Part shown: piece by piece, positions 16,215-28,649 of the stretch | How the letters are laid out: each line of letters begins with the position of its first letter | Position numbering within the stretch: position 1 is the stretch's first letter | DNA from: Candidatus Pantoea floridensis | GTDB lineage: Bacteria; Pseudomonadota; Gammaproteobacteria; Enterobacterales; Enterobacteriaceae | NCBI RefSeq assembly: GCF_900215435.1 | Contig: NZ_OCMY01000001.1 | Coordinates: 1,860,001 to 1,924,000 of the forward strand | Length of the DNA: 64,000 nt | Reading direction: 5' to 3' | Translations under genes and position numbers: made by a program | The notes under the pieces: model-generated | Told to the model about the DNA's origin: nothing | What the model saw: only the letters and a program-made list of their open reading frames with translations | The model's database searches: none

Positions 16215-16909
16215 ATAATCTCCTTGAGTCGTGCCGTTGAGCTGGCAATCATCGCTTTAGCCGCCTGCTCCGCTGCATCACCATCCTGATGGCGAATGGC
16301 ATCAAACAGCGCTTTATGTTCGGCTAAGGTGCGCGGCATATTGCCTTCATCAGCCATATAGGTTTGCGCAAACACCGCTTTTTGCAGCTGGCTGATTGCC
16401 ACATTGAGCTGCTGCAATACCGGGTTGTGCACCGAATTCAACACCGCTTCGTGATAGCGAATATCCGCTTCGTTAAAGGCTTCACGATCGAGGTGATTGG
16501 CCACCATCGCGTTGTAGGCCAGCTCAATGGCGGCCAGATCGGTTGAAGTGGCTCGCTCGGCTGACCAGCGCGCAATCTGCGGCTCCACCAGCACACGCAC
16601 TTCGTTCATTGCCGCAATCAGACGCGGATCCTGATCGTGCGCCAGCGCCCACTGCAACACATCGCTATCCAGATAGTTCCACTGGTTACGTGGCGTGACG
16701 AAGGCGCCGCGATAGCGCTTCATCTCCATTAAACGCTTCGCCATCAGCGAACGAAAAACTTCACGGATGATGTTGCGCGAGGTGCCAAAACGCTCACACA
16801 GTTCAGCTTCCGCCGGCAACGCCGCACCTGGCACAAACTTCCCTGCCACAATCTCTTCACCCAGCGTGAGGATGATGCGTTCCGTTTTACTTAATTGTTC
16901 TTGCGTCAT
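16211..16909 (-). CDS. dgoR: GntR/FadR-family repressor of galactonate catabolism
   Basis: A 232-residue regulator. The GntR winged helix is at about 10-75 (GAALPAEAELCERFGTSRNIIREVFRSL) and is followed by a helical FCD ligand-binding domain. E. coli DgoR represses the dgo operon and is released by D-galactonate. It is the first gene of the operon, as in E. coli, so it is autoregulated. A strong palindrome lies 70-105 bases upstream. Confidence 0.93.
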   Translation of the reverse strand: MTQEQLSKTERIILTLGEEIVAGKFVPGAALPAEAELCERFGTSRNIIREVFRSLMAKRLMEMKRYRGAFVTPRNQWNYLDSDVLQWALAHDQDPRLIAAMNEVRVLVEPQIARWSAERATSTDLAAIELAYNAMVANHLDREAFNEADIRYHEAVLNSVHNPVLQQLNVAISQLQKAVFAQTYMADEGNMPRTLAEHKALFDAIRHQDGDAAEQAAKAMIASSTARLKEIM

Positions 16910-16979
16910 GATGTTCCATTCAGTGAAAGGCGATAGCGCATCAGATTACTGCTTTCGTTCCGCGAAGCCTACGCCGCCG

Positions 16980-17013
16980 ATTGTAGTACCATCACGTTAA
17001 GTTGTACTACAAT
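16980..17013. promoter_or_regulatory. putative DgoR operator
   Basis: Perfect 10-base inverted repeat ATTGTAGTAC (16980-16989) and GTACTACAAT (17004-17013) with a 14-base spacer, upstream of dgoR. Each arm carries TTGTA-GTAC, the sort of half-site GntR/FadR regulators use. The wide spacing suggests two dimers or one long site. Confidence 0.7.
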
Positions 17014-17098
17014 GTGGATCACAAAATAGACAATCCATATGTGAAATCGCGGTAGGGTTGCCAGACATGGCGTAATGCTCGTCAGTTAAACCAGAATC

Positions 17099-17273
17099 GG
17101 CACCATGAATGGTGGCCCTACGTGGATATAGCCCGGGTTTTCGTAGGGTGCGCATTCATGCGCACCAGCATAAACAGGCATTTTTTTGCTTAACCGATCG
17201 GTATTACGCCAGGAATGGCGACCTTAAAATCGCATCGAGAGGTTTGTTGGGTCGCCACTCATGGCGACCCAAT
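17099..17273. repeat. paired intergenic palindrome modules, copy 2 (compound)
   Basis: A first module has CACCATGAATGGTG, CCCTACG, CGTAGGG and TGCGCATTCATGCGCA (about 17100-17166). Then come a half unit GCCAGGAATGGC (about 17208) and GGGTCGCCACTCATGGCGACCC (17250-17271, one mismatched centre). It fills most of the gap between yidA and dgoR together with a fragment near 17052-17071. Confidence 0.75.
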
Positions 17274-17300
17274 CACAACGTGAGGAGAAAAAAGAAGGGC

Positions 17301-18110
17301 TTACAGCACCAGCTCTTCGATAGCGTGCGCCACGCCATCTTCCATGTTGGTTTTGGTAATGAACTGCGCAATTTTTTTCACCGAATCAATGGCATTACCC
17401 ATTGCTACGCCCGTTCCAGCATACTCAATCATGGCCAGATCGTTTTCCTGATCGCCAATCGCCATCACCTCCTCACGCGCCAGGCCAAGTTTCTCAGCCA
17501 GCATTTTCACGCCTTGTCCTTTATTCGCACGCGAATCGAGGATTTCGAGGTAATACGGGGCGCTTTTGAGGATGGTGTAATTATCGCGAGCCTGCTGTGG
17601 CAAACGCTGAATGGCAGAATCCAGCAGATCGGGTTTATCGATCATCATCAGCTTAGGGAAGCGCATGGCGCGATCCATTTCTTCAACAGAGCGATAGCGC
17701 ACCGGAATGCCAGTGAGGCTCGCTTCGTGGATGGTGAATTCGCTGATGTCTTTGTTTGGCGTATAGAGGAAGGATTTGTCGAAAGCCTGGAAGTGGACGC
17801 CAAGTTCACGCGCTAGCTGTTCAATATAAAGGTAGTCGTCAAAGCCCAGGGTAATTTCTGCAACGCATTCACCATCATTGGCACGATGCACCAGCGCACC
17901 GTTATAACTGATGCAGTATTGGCCCTCATCAACCAAATTCAGCTCCATTAAATAGCGCTGAATACCGACATAGGGACGGCCAGTGGTAAGCACCACCATA
18001 ACGCCTTTTTTGTGCGCGCGCTCAATCGCGGATTTAACGGCGGCCGTGATCTCATGCTGCGGATTGAGCAGCGTGCCGTCCATATCGATTGCAACCAGTT
18101 TTATTGCCAT
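17301..18110 (-). CDS. yidA: HAD-family sugar phosphatase YidA
   Basis: A 269-residue Cof-type HAD phosphatase. D9 and D11 in AIDMDGTLL are the nucleophile and acid-base; TTGRP, K in RANKGQGV and GDQENDLAMI complete the active site. The C2 cap lies between about 85 and 195. E. coli YidA dephosphorylates sugar phosphates such as erythrose 4-phosphate and alpha-glucose 1-phosphate. It is upstream of dgoR as in E. coli, but the yidB gene that follows it there is absent here. Confidence 0.95.
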   Translation of the reverse strand: MAIKLVAIDMDGTLLNPQHEITAAVKSAIERAHKKGVMVVLTTGRPYVGIQRYLMELNLVDEGQYCISYNGALVHRANDGECVAEITLGFDDYLYIEQLARELGVHFQAFDKSFLYTPNKDISEFTIHEASLTGIPVRYRSVEEMDRAMRFPKLMMIDKPDLLDSAIQRLPQQARDNYTILKSAPYYLEILDSRANKGQGVKMLAEKLGLAREEVMAIGDQENDLAMIEYAGTGVAMGNAIDSVKKIAQFITKTNMEDGVAHAIEELVL

Positions 18111-18210
18111 AACGTCCTCGTTGAGTCAGGGTTTTGATCAATGCTAGCGCGATTCAGCTCGCATTGACCAGTTTCACAGCAGACTTAGGACTTTTTACTC
18201 AACCATTAAA

Positions 18211-18236
18211 AAAGGCCATCATATACATGATGGCCT
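18211..18236 (-). terminator. terminator after the MXKDX protein gene
   Basis: Minus-strand hairpin AGGCCATCAT / ATGATGGCCT (18213-18236 overall) followed by a run of T residues, downstream of the gene ending at 18263. Confidence 0.8.
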
Positions 18237-18262
18237 GAAATACAGGGAGCAAGAGGCTGGTT

Positions 18263-18538
18263 TTACTGGCTCATTGCGTCTTTTTTCATTTTATCTTCTT
18301 TACCCATAGCATCCTTCTTCATGCCCATAGCATCTTTGTGCATGCCGTCTTTTTTCATGCCCATTTCATCTTTGTGCATGCCCTCTTTCTTCATGCCCAT
18401 TTCATCTTTGTGCATGGCCTCTTTCTTCATGCCCATTTCATCTTTTTTCATGGCGTCTTTGCCCATGGTGTCAGCAGCATAGGCAACGGATATGGTCATC
18501 ATTGAAGCGATAAAGGTTGCTACGATTACGTTTTTCAT
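18263..18538 (-). CDS. pentapeptide MXKDX-repeat periplasmic protein
   Basis: A 91-residue secreted protein. Residues 1-21 form a signal peptide ending VAYA before ADTMGKDAM. The rest is almost only Met, Lys, Asp, Glu and Gly in repeating MHKDEMGMKK units, as in the MXKDX pentapeptide-repeat family. The unit is 12 residues (36 bases) and three nearly identical copies lie at 18320-18427. The many methionines suggest metal binding or oxidant scavenging (inference). The first ATG with proper spacing is 18538; the open frame extends upstream to 18592 but lacks a site there. It is 68 bases downstream of the molybdoenzyme gene and probably in the same operon. Confidence 0.85.
   Translation of the reverse strand: MKNVIVATFIASMMTISVAYAADTMGKDAMKKDEMGMKKEAMHKDEMGMKKEGMHKDEMGMKKDGMHKDAMGMKKDAMGKEDKMKKDAMSQ
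18320..18448. repeat. 36-base tandem repeat inside the MXKDX gene
   Basis: Units at 18320-18355, 18356-18391 and 18392-18427, plus a partial unit to 18448, begin CATGCCCAT and differ at few positions. The period keeps the reading frame, so copy number could vary by slippage without breaking the gene. Confidence 0.85.
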
Positions 18539-18606
18539 AGGGTGTTTCCTTACATTATTTTCATTTATGAAGCGTATTGGCGCACCAGGCACCGGGTTTT
18601 TAGCGA

Positions 18607-19395
18607 TCAGCTTCCGCCGAACCAGTTGTATCCTTCGTCTTCCCAGTAACCACCGGTATAACGGTTGGTTACTTCAATCACCTGTATATGCTTTGGATTT
18701 TTGTATCCCAGCTTGGTTGGGATACGGATTTTCATCGGATAACCATATTCAGGCGGTAAAATGCGTCCATCCCAGCTCAATGCCATGATGGTTTGTGGAT
18801 GCAGCGCCGATGCCATATCGATGCTGGTGTAGTAATCATCTGCACATTTGAAACTGACATATTTGGCCGTGGTATCAGCCCCGATGAGTTTCAGGAAGTC
18901 AGCAAAACGCACGCCGCCCCAGCGGCCAATCGCGCTCCAGCCTTCCACGCAGATATGGCGCGTAATCTGATCAACCTGCTGCATATTGTAGAGCTGTGGC
19001 AGCGACCAGCTGCGCTTATCACTCACCAGACCGGCAATCTCCAGGCGCCACTGTTCGCCATTAACCTGTGGAATATCCTCTTCACCGTAAAACGCGTTGA
19101 ACGGGAAAGACTTAGCGATACGATCTGCGCTGTATTCCGGTGACAAACTGGCAGGATTAAATAGCCAGCCCTGAACGCGATCGTTGAAGCGAGAAAAGCT
19201 ATTCAGCACGCTATCCACGTCGGGCGTTTCGCGGAGATCGCAGCCGGTTAGCATCACCACCCCACCAAGTGTTAATCCCTGGCGTAAAAAACGGCGACGT
19301 GCGGATGAATCCAGCTGGCGCGCCAAAAGTTGCTGCGCTTCTTTTACTACTGCCTCCGCATCGCCCGGTGAAAGTCCGAGATTACTTTTTTTCAT
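18607..19395 (-). CDS. Tat-exported molybdopterin-dependent oxidoreductase (sulfite oxidase/MsrP fold)
   Basis: A 262-residue molybdoenzyme. An RRRFLRQGL twin-arginine motif at about 33-41 is followed by a hydrophobic run and LTGC52, a possible lipobox, so the protein may be a Tat lipoprotein on the periplasmic side. C149 in RHICVEGWSAIGRWGG is the molybdenum ligand of the sulfite oxidase family. The C-terminus (GYPMKIRIPTKLGYKNPKHI) also fits. The ATG at 19395 follows AAGGAG. It ends 11 bases after the start of the next stop context: the membrane cytochrome gene precedes it by about 10 bases, giving an MsrPQ-like pair. The substrate, perhaps oxidised methionine or sulfite, is not known. Confidence 0.87.
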   Translation of the reverse strand: MKKSNLGLSPGDAEAVVKEAQQLLARQLDSSARRRFLRQGLTLGGVVMLTGCDLRETPDVDSVLNSFSRFNDRVQGWLFNPASLSPEYSADRIAKSFPFNAFYGEEDIPQVNGEQWRLEIAGLVSDKRSWSLPQLYNMQQVDQITRHICVEGWSAIGRWGGVRFADFLKLIGADTTAKYVSFKCADDYYTSIDMASALHPQTIMALSWDGRILPPEYGYPMKIRIPTKLGYKNPKHIQVIEVTNRYTGGYWEDEGYNWFGGS

Positions 19396-19405
19396 TTCGC
19401 TCTCC

Positions 19406-20023
19406 TTAGCGTCCACGCAGCATGGCAATGAAGGTTTTAGGCACCAGCGCCACCATCACCAGATGCACCACGACAAAACCCATCAGCGCTGTCATCGCGT
19501 AAAAATGGATGAAACGCGCGGCCTCATAACCGCCAACGAGTTCGCGTAACAATCCAAACTGGACGGATTTCCATAACACCAGCCCAGACAGCACCAGCAG
19601 CAGGCAATCCACCATTACAAACAGATAGGCAGCCCGTTGAACGTTGTTGTACTGCCGTAAATCCGCATGTGCCAGTTTGCCCTTTAGCGCGTTGATGGCA
19701 TCCTGCTGGAGCCCACGTAGCGTCAGCGGTAGAAACTTTTTGGCAAAACGTCCGGTCACGATATTCATCGTCAGATAAAACACGCCATTCGCAGCGAAAA
19801 TCCACATGGCGGCGAAGTGCCACTGCAGCGCTCCGCCTAACCAGCCGCCGAGAGTGACCTCGCTCGGAAAATAAAAGTCGAATAGGGGTGAAGCGTTATA
19901 AATGCGCCATCCGCTCAACGTCATAAGCACAATGGCTGCGGCATTGATCCAGTGGCACGCTCGCAGCCAGCGTGGATGAATCACGGCCGGGCATGCGTTT
20001 TTTTTGTCCAAATGAATGTCCAT
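19406..20023 (-). CDS. cytochrome b561-like membrane subunit
   Basis: A 205-residue di-heme cytochrome of the Ni-hydrogenase/b561 type with four to five predicted helices. Candidate heme-ligand histidines lie in RACHWINAAAIVLMT (helix 1), GGALQWHFAAMWIF (helix 2), ARFIHFYAMTAL and VVVHLVMVAL (last helices). It should pass electrons from quinol to the periplasmic molybdoenzyme encoded directly downstream, in the way MsrQ serves MsrP, although it is not an MsrQ homologue by eye. It is the first gene of a three-gene unit. Confidence 0.85.
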   Translation of the reverse strand: MDIHLDKKNACPAVIHPRWLRACHWINAAAIVLMTLSGWRIYNASPLFDFYFPSEVTLGGWLGGALQWHFAAMWIFAANGVFYLTMNIVTGRFAKKFLPLTLRGLQQDAINALKGKLAHADLRQYNNVQRAAYLFVMVDCLLLVLSGLVLWKSVQFGLLRELVGGYEAARFIHFYAMTALMGFVVVHLVMVALVPKTFIAMLRGR

Positions 20024-20284
20024 ATCATCTGCCTCCCTTTTTAATGTGGCCGCATTGTTGCGCGGGCCCGCTCTGCCCTATGACAAGAAATGTCTCAATG
20101 ACTGGCTTTTAAACCCGCGGCCCCATGGAGAAATTTTCAATCCGTGTCTGAGCTCAGCGTTTAAGGTCTGAATGCTATTGTGGTGCGTTGTTGTTCACTA
20201 AAGCCTCACGTAGGTTTAAACAAAATGTGAACACTTTCCGCTGTCTTTAGCGGTAAATTGATCTGATAAGCGAAGCAGGAATGG
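20024..20284. promoter_or_regulatory. divergent promoter region, cytochrome operon and two-component system
   Basis: 260 bases between divergent units. I see the near-repeat GGCTTTTAAAC and GTAGGTTTAAAC and a small hairpin (CCGCTGTCTTTAGCGG) near 20239, but no operator I can name. The response regulator encoded to the right is the obvious candidate to bind here. Confidence 0.4.
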
Positions 20285-20998
20285 ATGATGCACGACGCAA
20301 AAAAAATACTTATCGTCGAAGATGACTGCGGAATTGCCGACGTTTTACGTCTGAACTTTCAGGATGAAGGCTACGACGTAACCCACGCAGCCGAAGGGAA
20401 TCTCGCTGTGCAGCTGCTTGAAACCCAGCATTGGGATGCCTTAATTCTTGATTTGATGTTGCCCGGCGTGGATGGATTAGAAATCTGTCGTCGAGCCCGC
20501 GCGATGAAGCGTTATACGCCAATTATCATGATCAGCGCACGTTCAAGCGAGGTGCATCGCGTATTGGGTCTGGAACTGGGTGCAGATGATTACCTGCCAA
20601 AACCTTTTTCCGTACTGGAACTGGTGGCGCGGCTCAAAGCCCTTTTTCGTCGCCAGGAGGCGATGGCCATCAATTCACGCATGGAAGCCGGTACGCTGCA
20701 CCACGAGGCGCTAATGATTGATCCCATGGCACGAGAAGTCTGGCTGCGCAGCAAGCCAGTAAATTTAACGCCGCGTGAATTCGATCTGCTCTACTACTTT
20801 GCCAGGCATCCCGGAAAAGTTTTTTCTCGCCTCAATCTGCTTAATCAGGTTTGGGGTTATCAACACGATGGTTATGAACACACCGTCAACACCCATATCA
20901 ACCGTTTACGGTTGAAAATTGAAGACAACCCAGCCGAACCCCGCTACATCCTGACGGTGTGGGGGAAAGGCTATAAATTTTCGCTGCCTGCGAATTAG
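20285..20998 (+). CDS. OmpR-family response regulator
   Basis: A 237-residue regulator. The receiver domain has acidic D13/D14, phospho-acceptor D56 (LILDLMLPG) and PKPF. It is followed by a winged helix (about 140-235) with LTPREFDLLYYFARHPGKVFSR and a DNA-contact region HTVNTHINRLRLKIE. It is paired with the kinase gene 9 bases downstream. Divergence from the cytochrome/molybdoenzyme/MXKDX unit suggests that unit is its target (inference). No specific family name is assigned. Confidence 0.9.
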   Translation: MMHDAKKILIVEDDCGIADVLRLNFQDEGYDVTHAAEGNLAVQLLETQHWDALILDLMLPGVDGLEICRRARAMKRYTPIIMISARSSEVHRVLGLELGADDYLPKPFSVLELVARLKALFRRQEAMAINSRMEAGTLHHEALMIDPMAREVWLRSKPVNLTPREFDLLYYFARHPGKVFSRLNLLNQVWGYQHDGYEHTVNTHINRLRLKIEDNPAEPRYILTVWGKGYKFSLPAN

Positions 20999-21007
20999 GT
21001 TTTAAAC

Positions 21008-22480
21008 ATGAAACGCCTGACACTCAGCCAGCGCCTGGCGCTGGTTTTTGCTTCTCTGCTATTACTTTGCACACTGTTGTCGGGCTGGATGCAGATTCGC
21101 ATTAATGCACAATATGGCAGCGCCGTGGTTCAACGCTTATCCGACGGACTTGCCAGACATATCGCCAGCCTTAATCCCGATATGATTGGCGAAAAAGGCG
21201 TTAACCTGCCGCTCATGAAGGCGCTGTTTAATGATTTGATGGCGCTCAACCCCAGCGTTGAGGTCTATTTGCTGGATTTGCAGGGCAATATTCTGGCCGA
21301 TGCCGCGCCGCCTCATCATATTAAACGTACCAACGTCAGCGTAGCCCCCCTGCGTTCACAGCTCAACGGCGCCGCTGCGCCAGTTTATGGTGATGACCCG
21401 CGTAATCTGCAGGAGAAGAAAGTGTTTAGCGTTGCGCCCCTTTCGCTTAATGGCCAGCCTGTTGGCTATCTGTATGTCATTCTCCAGGGAGAAAATTATC
21501 TCCAGCTGGAGCAGGAAGCGCAGCTCGATATTTTACAGCGTACGTCATTGTGGTCTTCTTTATTGGTGGTGCTGTTTGGGCTGACGGCGGGCGTGGTGGC
21601 GTTCAGTTTAATTACCCGACCGATGCGTCAGTTAACGCAGCGCGTACGCAAACTTAACCGCGAAGACATGACGGAGATAAAACAGCTAGCCGAGTTACCG
21701 TTGCCGCAACAACAGGAAAAGGATGAGGTGGCGGTATTACAAGGTGCTTTTGTCGGTATGGCGCGTCGCGTTGCCTTTCAGTGGGAAAAGCTGGCTTATC
21801 AGGATCAGCTGCGCCGCGATTTTGTCGCCAATATCTCGCACGACCTGCGCACGCCGCTCACCACTTTGCATGGTTATCTTGAAACCTTGCTGTATAAAGC
21901 GGATAGCCTAAAAGCAGATGAAAGTCAGCGTTATTTGCATATCGCGCTTTCGCAAAGCCAGAAAGTGAGCATGTTAGCCCAGCAGTTATTTGAATTGGCG
22001 CAGCTGGAATATGGCGTGATAAAACCCAACTGTGAGGCGTTTAGTCTTTCTGAACTCACTTACGATGTGGTGCAGAAATTCGAATTAATGGCCAGCACGC
22101 GTAATATTCGCTTCGTGGTGGATATGCCAGACCAGTTGCCGCAGGTAAATGCCGATGTCTCAATGATTGACCGTGTGCTAACTAACTTACTGGATAACGC
22201 GCTTAAATATACGCCACAGGCGGGTACGATTGAAGTTACGCTGCGTAACGCAGAGCGTGAGGTTGAAGTGAGCCTGAAAGATTCCGGGCCGGGTATTCCC
22301 GAGGCTTTACGAGCCACACTGTTTGAGCGTCCTTCTGCACTTTCCCACGCCAGCACCCGAAAAAACAGCGGTGGTTTGGGATTAATGGTGGTTCGCCGCA
22401 TTCTGCAGCTGCATGGCAAAGATATCCGCCTGGATGAAAAATACCCCGGCGCATGCTTCCGTTTCTCCGTCCCACGCTGA
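21008..22480 (+). CDS. sensor histidine kinase
   Basis: A 490-residue kinase. Membrane helix 1 at about 8-27, a periplasmic sensor region of roughly 150 residues and helix 2 at about 178-198 come first. HAMP follows, then the dimerisation helix with H278 (NISHDLRTPLTTLHGY) and the ATPase domain with NLLDNALKYTP, DSGPGIP and GGLGLMVV. The signal sensed is not evident. Its partner is the preceding response regulator. A bidirectional terminator follows. Confidence 0.9.
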   Translation: MKRLTLSQRLALVFASLLLLCTLLSGWMQIRINAQYGSAVVQRLSDGLARHIASLNPDMIGEKGVNLPLMKALFNDLMALNPSVEVYLLDLQGNILADAAPPHHIKRTNVSVAPLRSQLNGAAAPVYGDDPRNLQEKKVFSVAPLSLNGQPVGYLYVILQGENYLQLEQEAQLDILQRTSLWSSLLVVLFGLTAGVVAFSLITRPMRQLTQRVRKLNREDMTEIKQLAELPLPQQQEKDEVAVLQGAFVGMARRVAFQWEKLAYQDQLRRDFVANISHDLRTPLTTLHGYLETLLYKADSLKADESQRYLHIALSQSQKVSMLAQQLFELAQLEYGVIKPNCEAFSLSELTYDVVQKFELMASTRNIRFVVDMPDQLPQVNADVSMIDRVLTNLLDNALKYTPQAGTIEVTLRNAEREVEVSLKDSGPGIPEALRATLFERPSALSHASTRKNSGGLGLMVVRRILQLHGKDIRLDEKYPGACFRFSVPR

Positions 22481-22485
22481 AAATA

Positions 22486-22514
22486 AAAAACCCTTCCACC
22501 AGGGAAGGGTTTTC
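22486..22514. terminator. bidirectional terminator between histidine kinase gene and gyrB
   Basis: Arms AAAACCCTTCC (22487-22497) and GGAAGGGTTTT (22503-22513) around a 5-base loop, between two converging genes. Confidence 0.85.
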
Positions 22515-22531
22515 TGTTTCGGCCTTATCGA

Positions 22532-26043
<3,512 letters not shown>

Positions 26044-26073
26044 GAAGTGTTCCGGGATGAAGCTATTCGGGAT

Positions 26074-26149
26074 CTTGTAGGGGAGCCATTAATGGCTCCC
26101 AGGATGGTGCGAACATTCGCCAGGTCGGCATAAATGCCGACCTTACAAG
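26074..26149. repeat. paired intergenic palindrome module, copy 3 (between dnaN and recF)
   Basis: Perfect palindromes GGGAGCCATTAATGGCTCCC (26081-26100) and GGTCGGCATAAATGCCGACC (26123-26142) are framed by CTTGTAGG and CCTTACAAG. The right end runs into the dnaN stop codon. Stem sequences differ from the other copies yet pair perfectly. Confidence 0.8.
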
Positions 26150-27243
26150 CGCATTGGCATAACTACGTATGCCGCGGCTGGACTGGCAACATCTTCAATC
26201 TGCACGCTCGACACCGAATCAGTCAGCAGCAAACGCACGTTCTCGCACTTCAGCGCATTCAATACATCCAGCACATAGCTGACGTTGAATCCGATCTCCA
26301 GATCGGTGCCGTTGTAAGAGACATCCAGCATCTCTTCCGCTTCTTCCTGCTCGGGATTATTTGCCGTGATTTTGAGCTGATTTTCGGTGATGTAGATGCG
26401 AACGCCGCGAAACTTCTCATTCGACAGAATCGCCGCACGCGCAAATGCCTGTTTCAGAATATCGCATCCGGCTTCTAAGGCTTTATCAGGATTCTTCGGC
26501 AATACGCGGCGATAATCCGGGAAACGGCCGTCAACCAGCTTGGAGGTGAAAATAAAGTCGCCAACGTGAGCACGAATATTGCTGCTGCCGATCTGCACCT
26601 GCAGCGGCGTTTCACCGCCATCAAGCAGGCGCATCAGCTCAATCACACCTTTACGCGGCACGATCACCGAATGGTCTGGCAACGCCTGACCAATCGGCAT
26701 TGAGCACACCGCAAGGCGGTGACCATCGGTGGCGACGGTGCGCAGCTCTTCACCTTCGGTTTCAAACAGCATGCCGTTGAGGTAATAGCGCACATCCTGA
26801 TGCGCCATCGAGAACTGCGTAGCCTCGATCAAGCGTTTCAACGTTGCCTGCGGCAAAGTAAATTCTACCTCGCTCTGCCAGTCATCCAGGTTCGGGAAAT
26901 CACTGGCTGGCAAGGTAGATAACGAGAAACGGCTGCGGCCAGAACGCACCAGCATTCTGTCGCCTTCCAGCGTCAGGCTGATCTCAGCACCTTCCGGCAA
27001 ACCGCGACAAATATCGAGGAATTTACGCGCGGGAACCGTGGTTGCACCCGGCTCGTGTGGCTGCGTCAGCGCAACGCGCGCCACCATTTCCATTTCCAGA
27101 TCGGTGCCGGTCAGGCGCAGCGTATCTTCGCTGACCTGCAGCAGTAAATTGCCAAGGATCGGCAGGGTTGGACGACCGCCCAGCGGACCGCTGACCTGTT
27201 GCAGGGGCTTCAGTAACTGCTCACGTTCTACAATAAATTTCAT
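26143..27243 (-). CDS. dnaN: DNA polymerase III beta sliding clamp
   Basis: A 366-residue clamp, the same length as in E. coli, from MKFIVEREQLLKPLQQVSGPLGGRPTLPI to the C-terminal VVMPMRL. The hydrophobic-pocket segments that bind clamp partners are present. It lies 5 bases after dnaA and is probably co-transcribed with it. Confidence 0.98.
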   Translation of the reverse strand: MKFIVEREQLLKPLQQVSGPLGGRPTLPILGNLLLQVSEDTLRLTGTDLEMEMVARVALTQPHEPGATTVPARKFLDICRGLPEGAEISLTLEGDRMLVRSGRSRFSLSTLPASDFPNLDDWQSEVEFTLPQATLKRLIEATQFSMAHQDVRYYLNGMLFETEGEELRTVATDGHRLAVCSMPIGQALPDHSVIVPRKGVIELMRLLDGGETPLQVQIGSSNIRAHVGDFIFTSKLVDGRFPDYRRVLPKNPDKALEAGCDILKQAFARAAILSNEKFRGVRIYITENQLKITANNPEQEEAEEMLDVSYNGTDLEIGFNVSYVLDVLNALKCENVRLLLTDSVSSVQIEDVASPAAAYVVMPMRL

Positions 27244-27248
27244 ATGCG

Positions 27249-28649
27249 TCAGGAAGATAATGTTCGAATGAGGTTAGAGAAATCTTCTTTGATGTCGTGG
27301 CTCTCTTCACGCAGCTGCTCGATTTTACGGCAGGCGTGAAGCACGGTGGTATGGTCGCGGCCACCAAACGCATCGCCAATTTCCGGCAAACTGTGGTTAG
27401 TGAGCTCTTTCGCCATCGCCATCGCCATCTGGCGCGGACGCGCTACCGAACGCGAACGGCGTTTCGACAGCAAATCCGCCACTTTAATTTTGTAATATTC
27501 GGCCACCGTTTTCTGAATGTTATCAATGGTGACCAGCTTTTCCTGCAGCGCCAGCAGATCGCGCAGCGCTTCGCGCACGAAATCGATGGTAATGGCGCGA
27601 CCGGTAAAGTTCGCGTTGGCGATCACGCGGTTCAGCGCGCCTTCCAGCTCTCGCACATTGGAACGCAGACGCTTAGCAATAAAGAACGCCACTTCGCCCG
27701 GCAGGCGGATGTCGTTTTCATCGGCCTTCTTCATCAGGATCGCCACACGCGTTTCCAGCTCAGGCGGCTCGATCGCGACCGTTAATCCCCAGCCAAAGCG
27801 CGATTTCAGGCGATCTTCTACGCCGTTGATCTCTTTTGGATAGCGATCCGAGGTCAGGATGATCTGTTGATTGCCTTCCAGCAGGGCGTTGAAGGTGTGG
27901 AAAAACTCTTCCTGCGATCGTTCTTTATTGGCAAAGAATTGGATGTCATCGATCAGCAGTGCATCCACCGAACGATAGTAACGCTTAAACTCTTCGATAG
28001 CGTTGTTCTGCAAGGCTTTAACCATGTCCTGAACAAAACGCTCAGAGTGCATATACACCACTTTGGCATTGGGCTTGCGCGCAATAATGCCGTTACCCAC
28101 CGCGTGCAGCAGGTGAGTTTTACCCAAACCGGTGCCGCCATAAAGGAACAGAGGGTTATAGGCGCCGCCAGGGTTGTCCGCTACCTGACGTGCCGCCGCG
28201 CGTGCCAGTTGGTTCGATTTACCTTCCACAAAGTTATCGAAGTTATGGCGGTTATTCACATTGGAACGGTAGGTAACATCAGCCGGCGCAGGCACCGAAT
28301 CCCAGCTTGGGCGCAAAATTTGCGTGGGCGCCGGGCGATTTTCAATCGGTGCAGGCGCGCTGTAACTGGCCATTGCCGGCTGGCTGGTGGTGACCTGTGC
28401 GGCAGGACGCGTGCCCACTTCAAAACGCAGTAACGGCACATTCGTACCGCAGAATTCATTCAGCAGCCCATTGATACTATTGAGATATTTATCTCTAACC
28501 CAGTCGAGTACAAACCGATTTGGTGCATACAAGGTCAGCGTATTGTCGTTCAATTCAGCCTGCAGCGGACGAATCCACATGCTGAATTCGGTGGCAGGAA
28601 GCTCATCCTGCAAACGGGCAAGACACTGTTGCCAAAGCGTAAGTGACAC
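27249..28649 (-). CDS. dnaA: chromosomal replication initiator DnaA
   Basis: A 466-residue initiator (E. coli 467). Domain I starts [17 protein letters not shown]. The AAA+ domain has Walker [14 protein letters not shown] and Walker [11 protein letters not shown]. The C-terminal DNA-binding domain has the [11 protein letters not shown] signature. I chose the GTG at 28649, as in E. coli, because GGAG lies 6 bases upstream; an in-frame GTG at 28661 lies further up. The linker (about 80-130) is the least E. coli-like part. Confidence 0.98.
   Translation of the reverse strand: MSLTLWQQCLARLQDELPATEFSMWIRPLQAELNDNTLTLYAPNRFVLDWVRDKYLNSINGLLNEFCGTNVPLLRFEVGTRPAAQVTTSQPAMASYSAPAPIENRPAPTQILRPSWDSVPAPADVTYRSNVNNRHNFDNFVEGKSNQLARAAARQVADNPGGAYNPLFLYGGTGLGKTHLLHAVGNGIIARKPNAKVVYMHSERFVQDMVKALQNNAIEEFKRYYRSVDALLIDDIQFFANKERSQEEFFHTFNALLEGNQQIILTSDRYPKEINGVEDRLKSRFGWGLTVAIEPPELETRVAILMKKADENDIRLPGEVAFFIAKRLRSNVRELEGALNRVIANANFTGRAITIDFVREALRDLLALQEKLVTIDNIQKTVAEYYKIKVADLLSKRRSRSVARPRQMAMAMAKELTNHSLPEIGDAFGGRDHTTVLHACRKIEQLREESHDIKEDFSNLIRTLSS

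Noticed and set aside
18300..18450. Regular repeats that look like a short CRISPR array
   Set aside because: Units are contiguous with no spacers and translate in frame as the MXKDX repeat protein.
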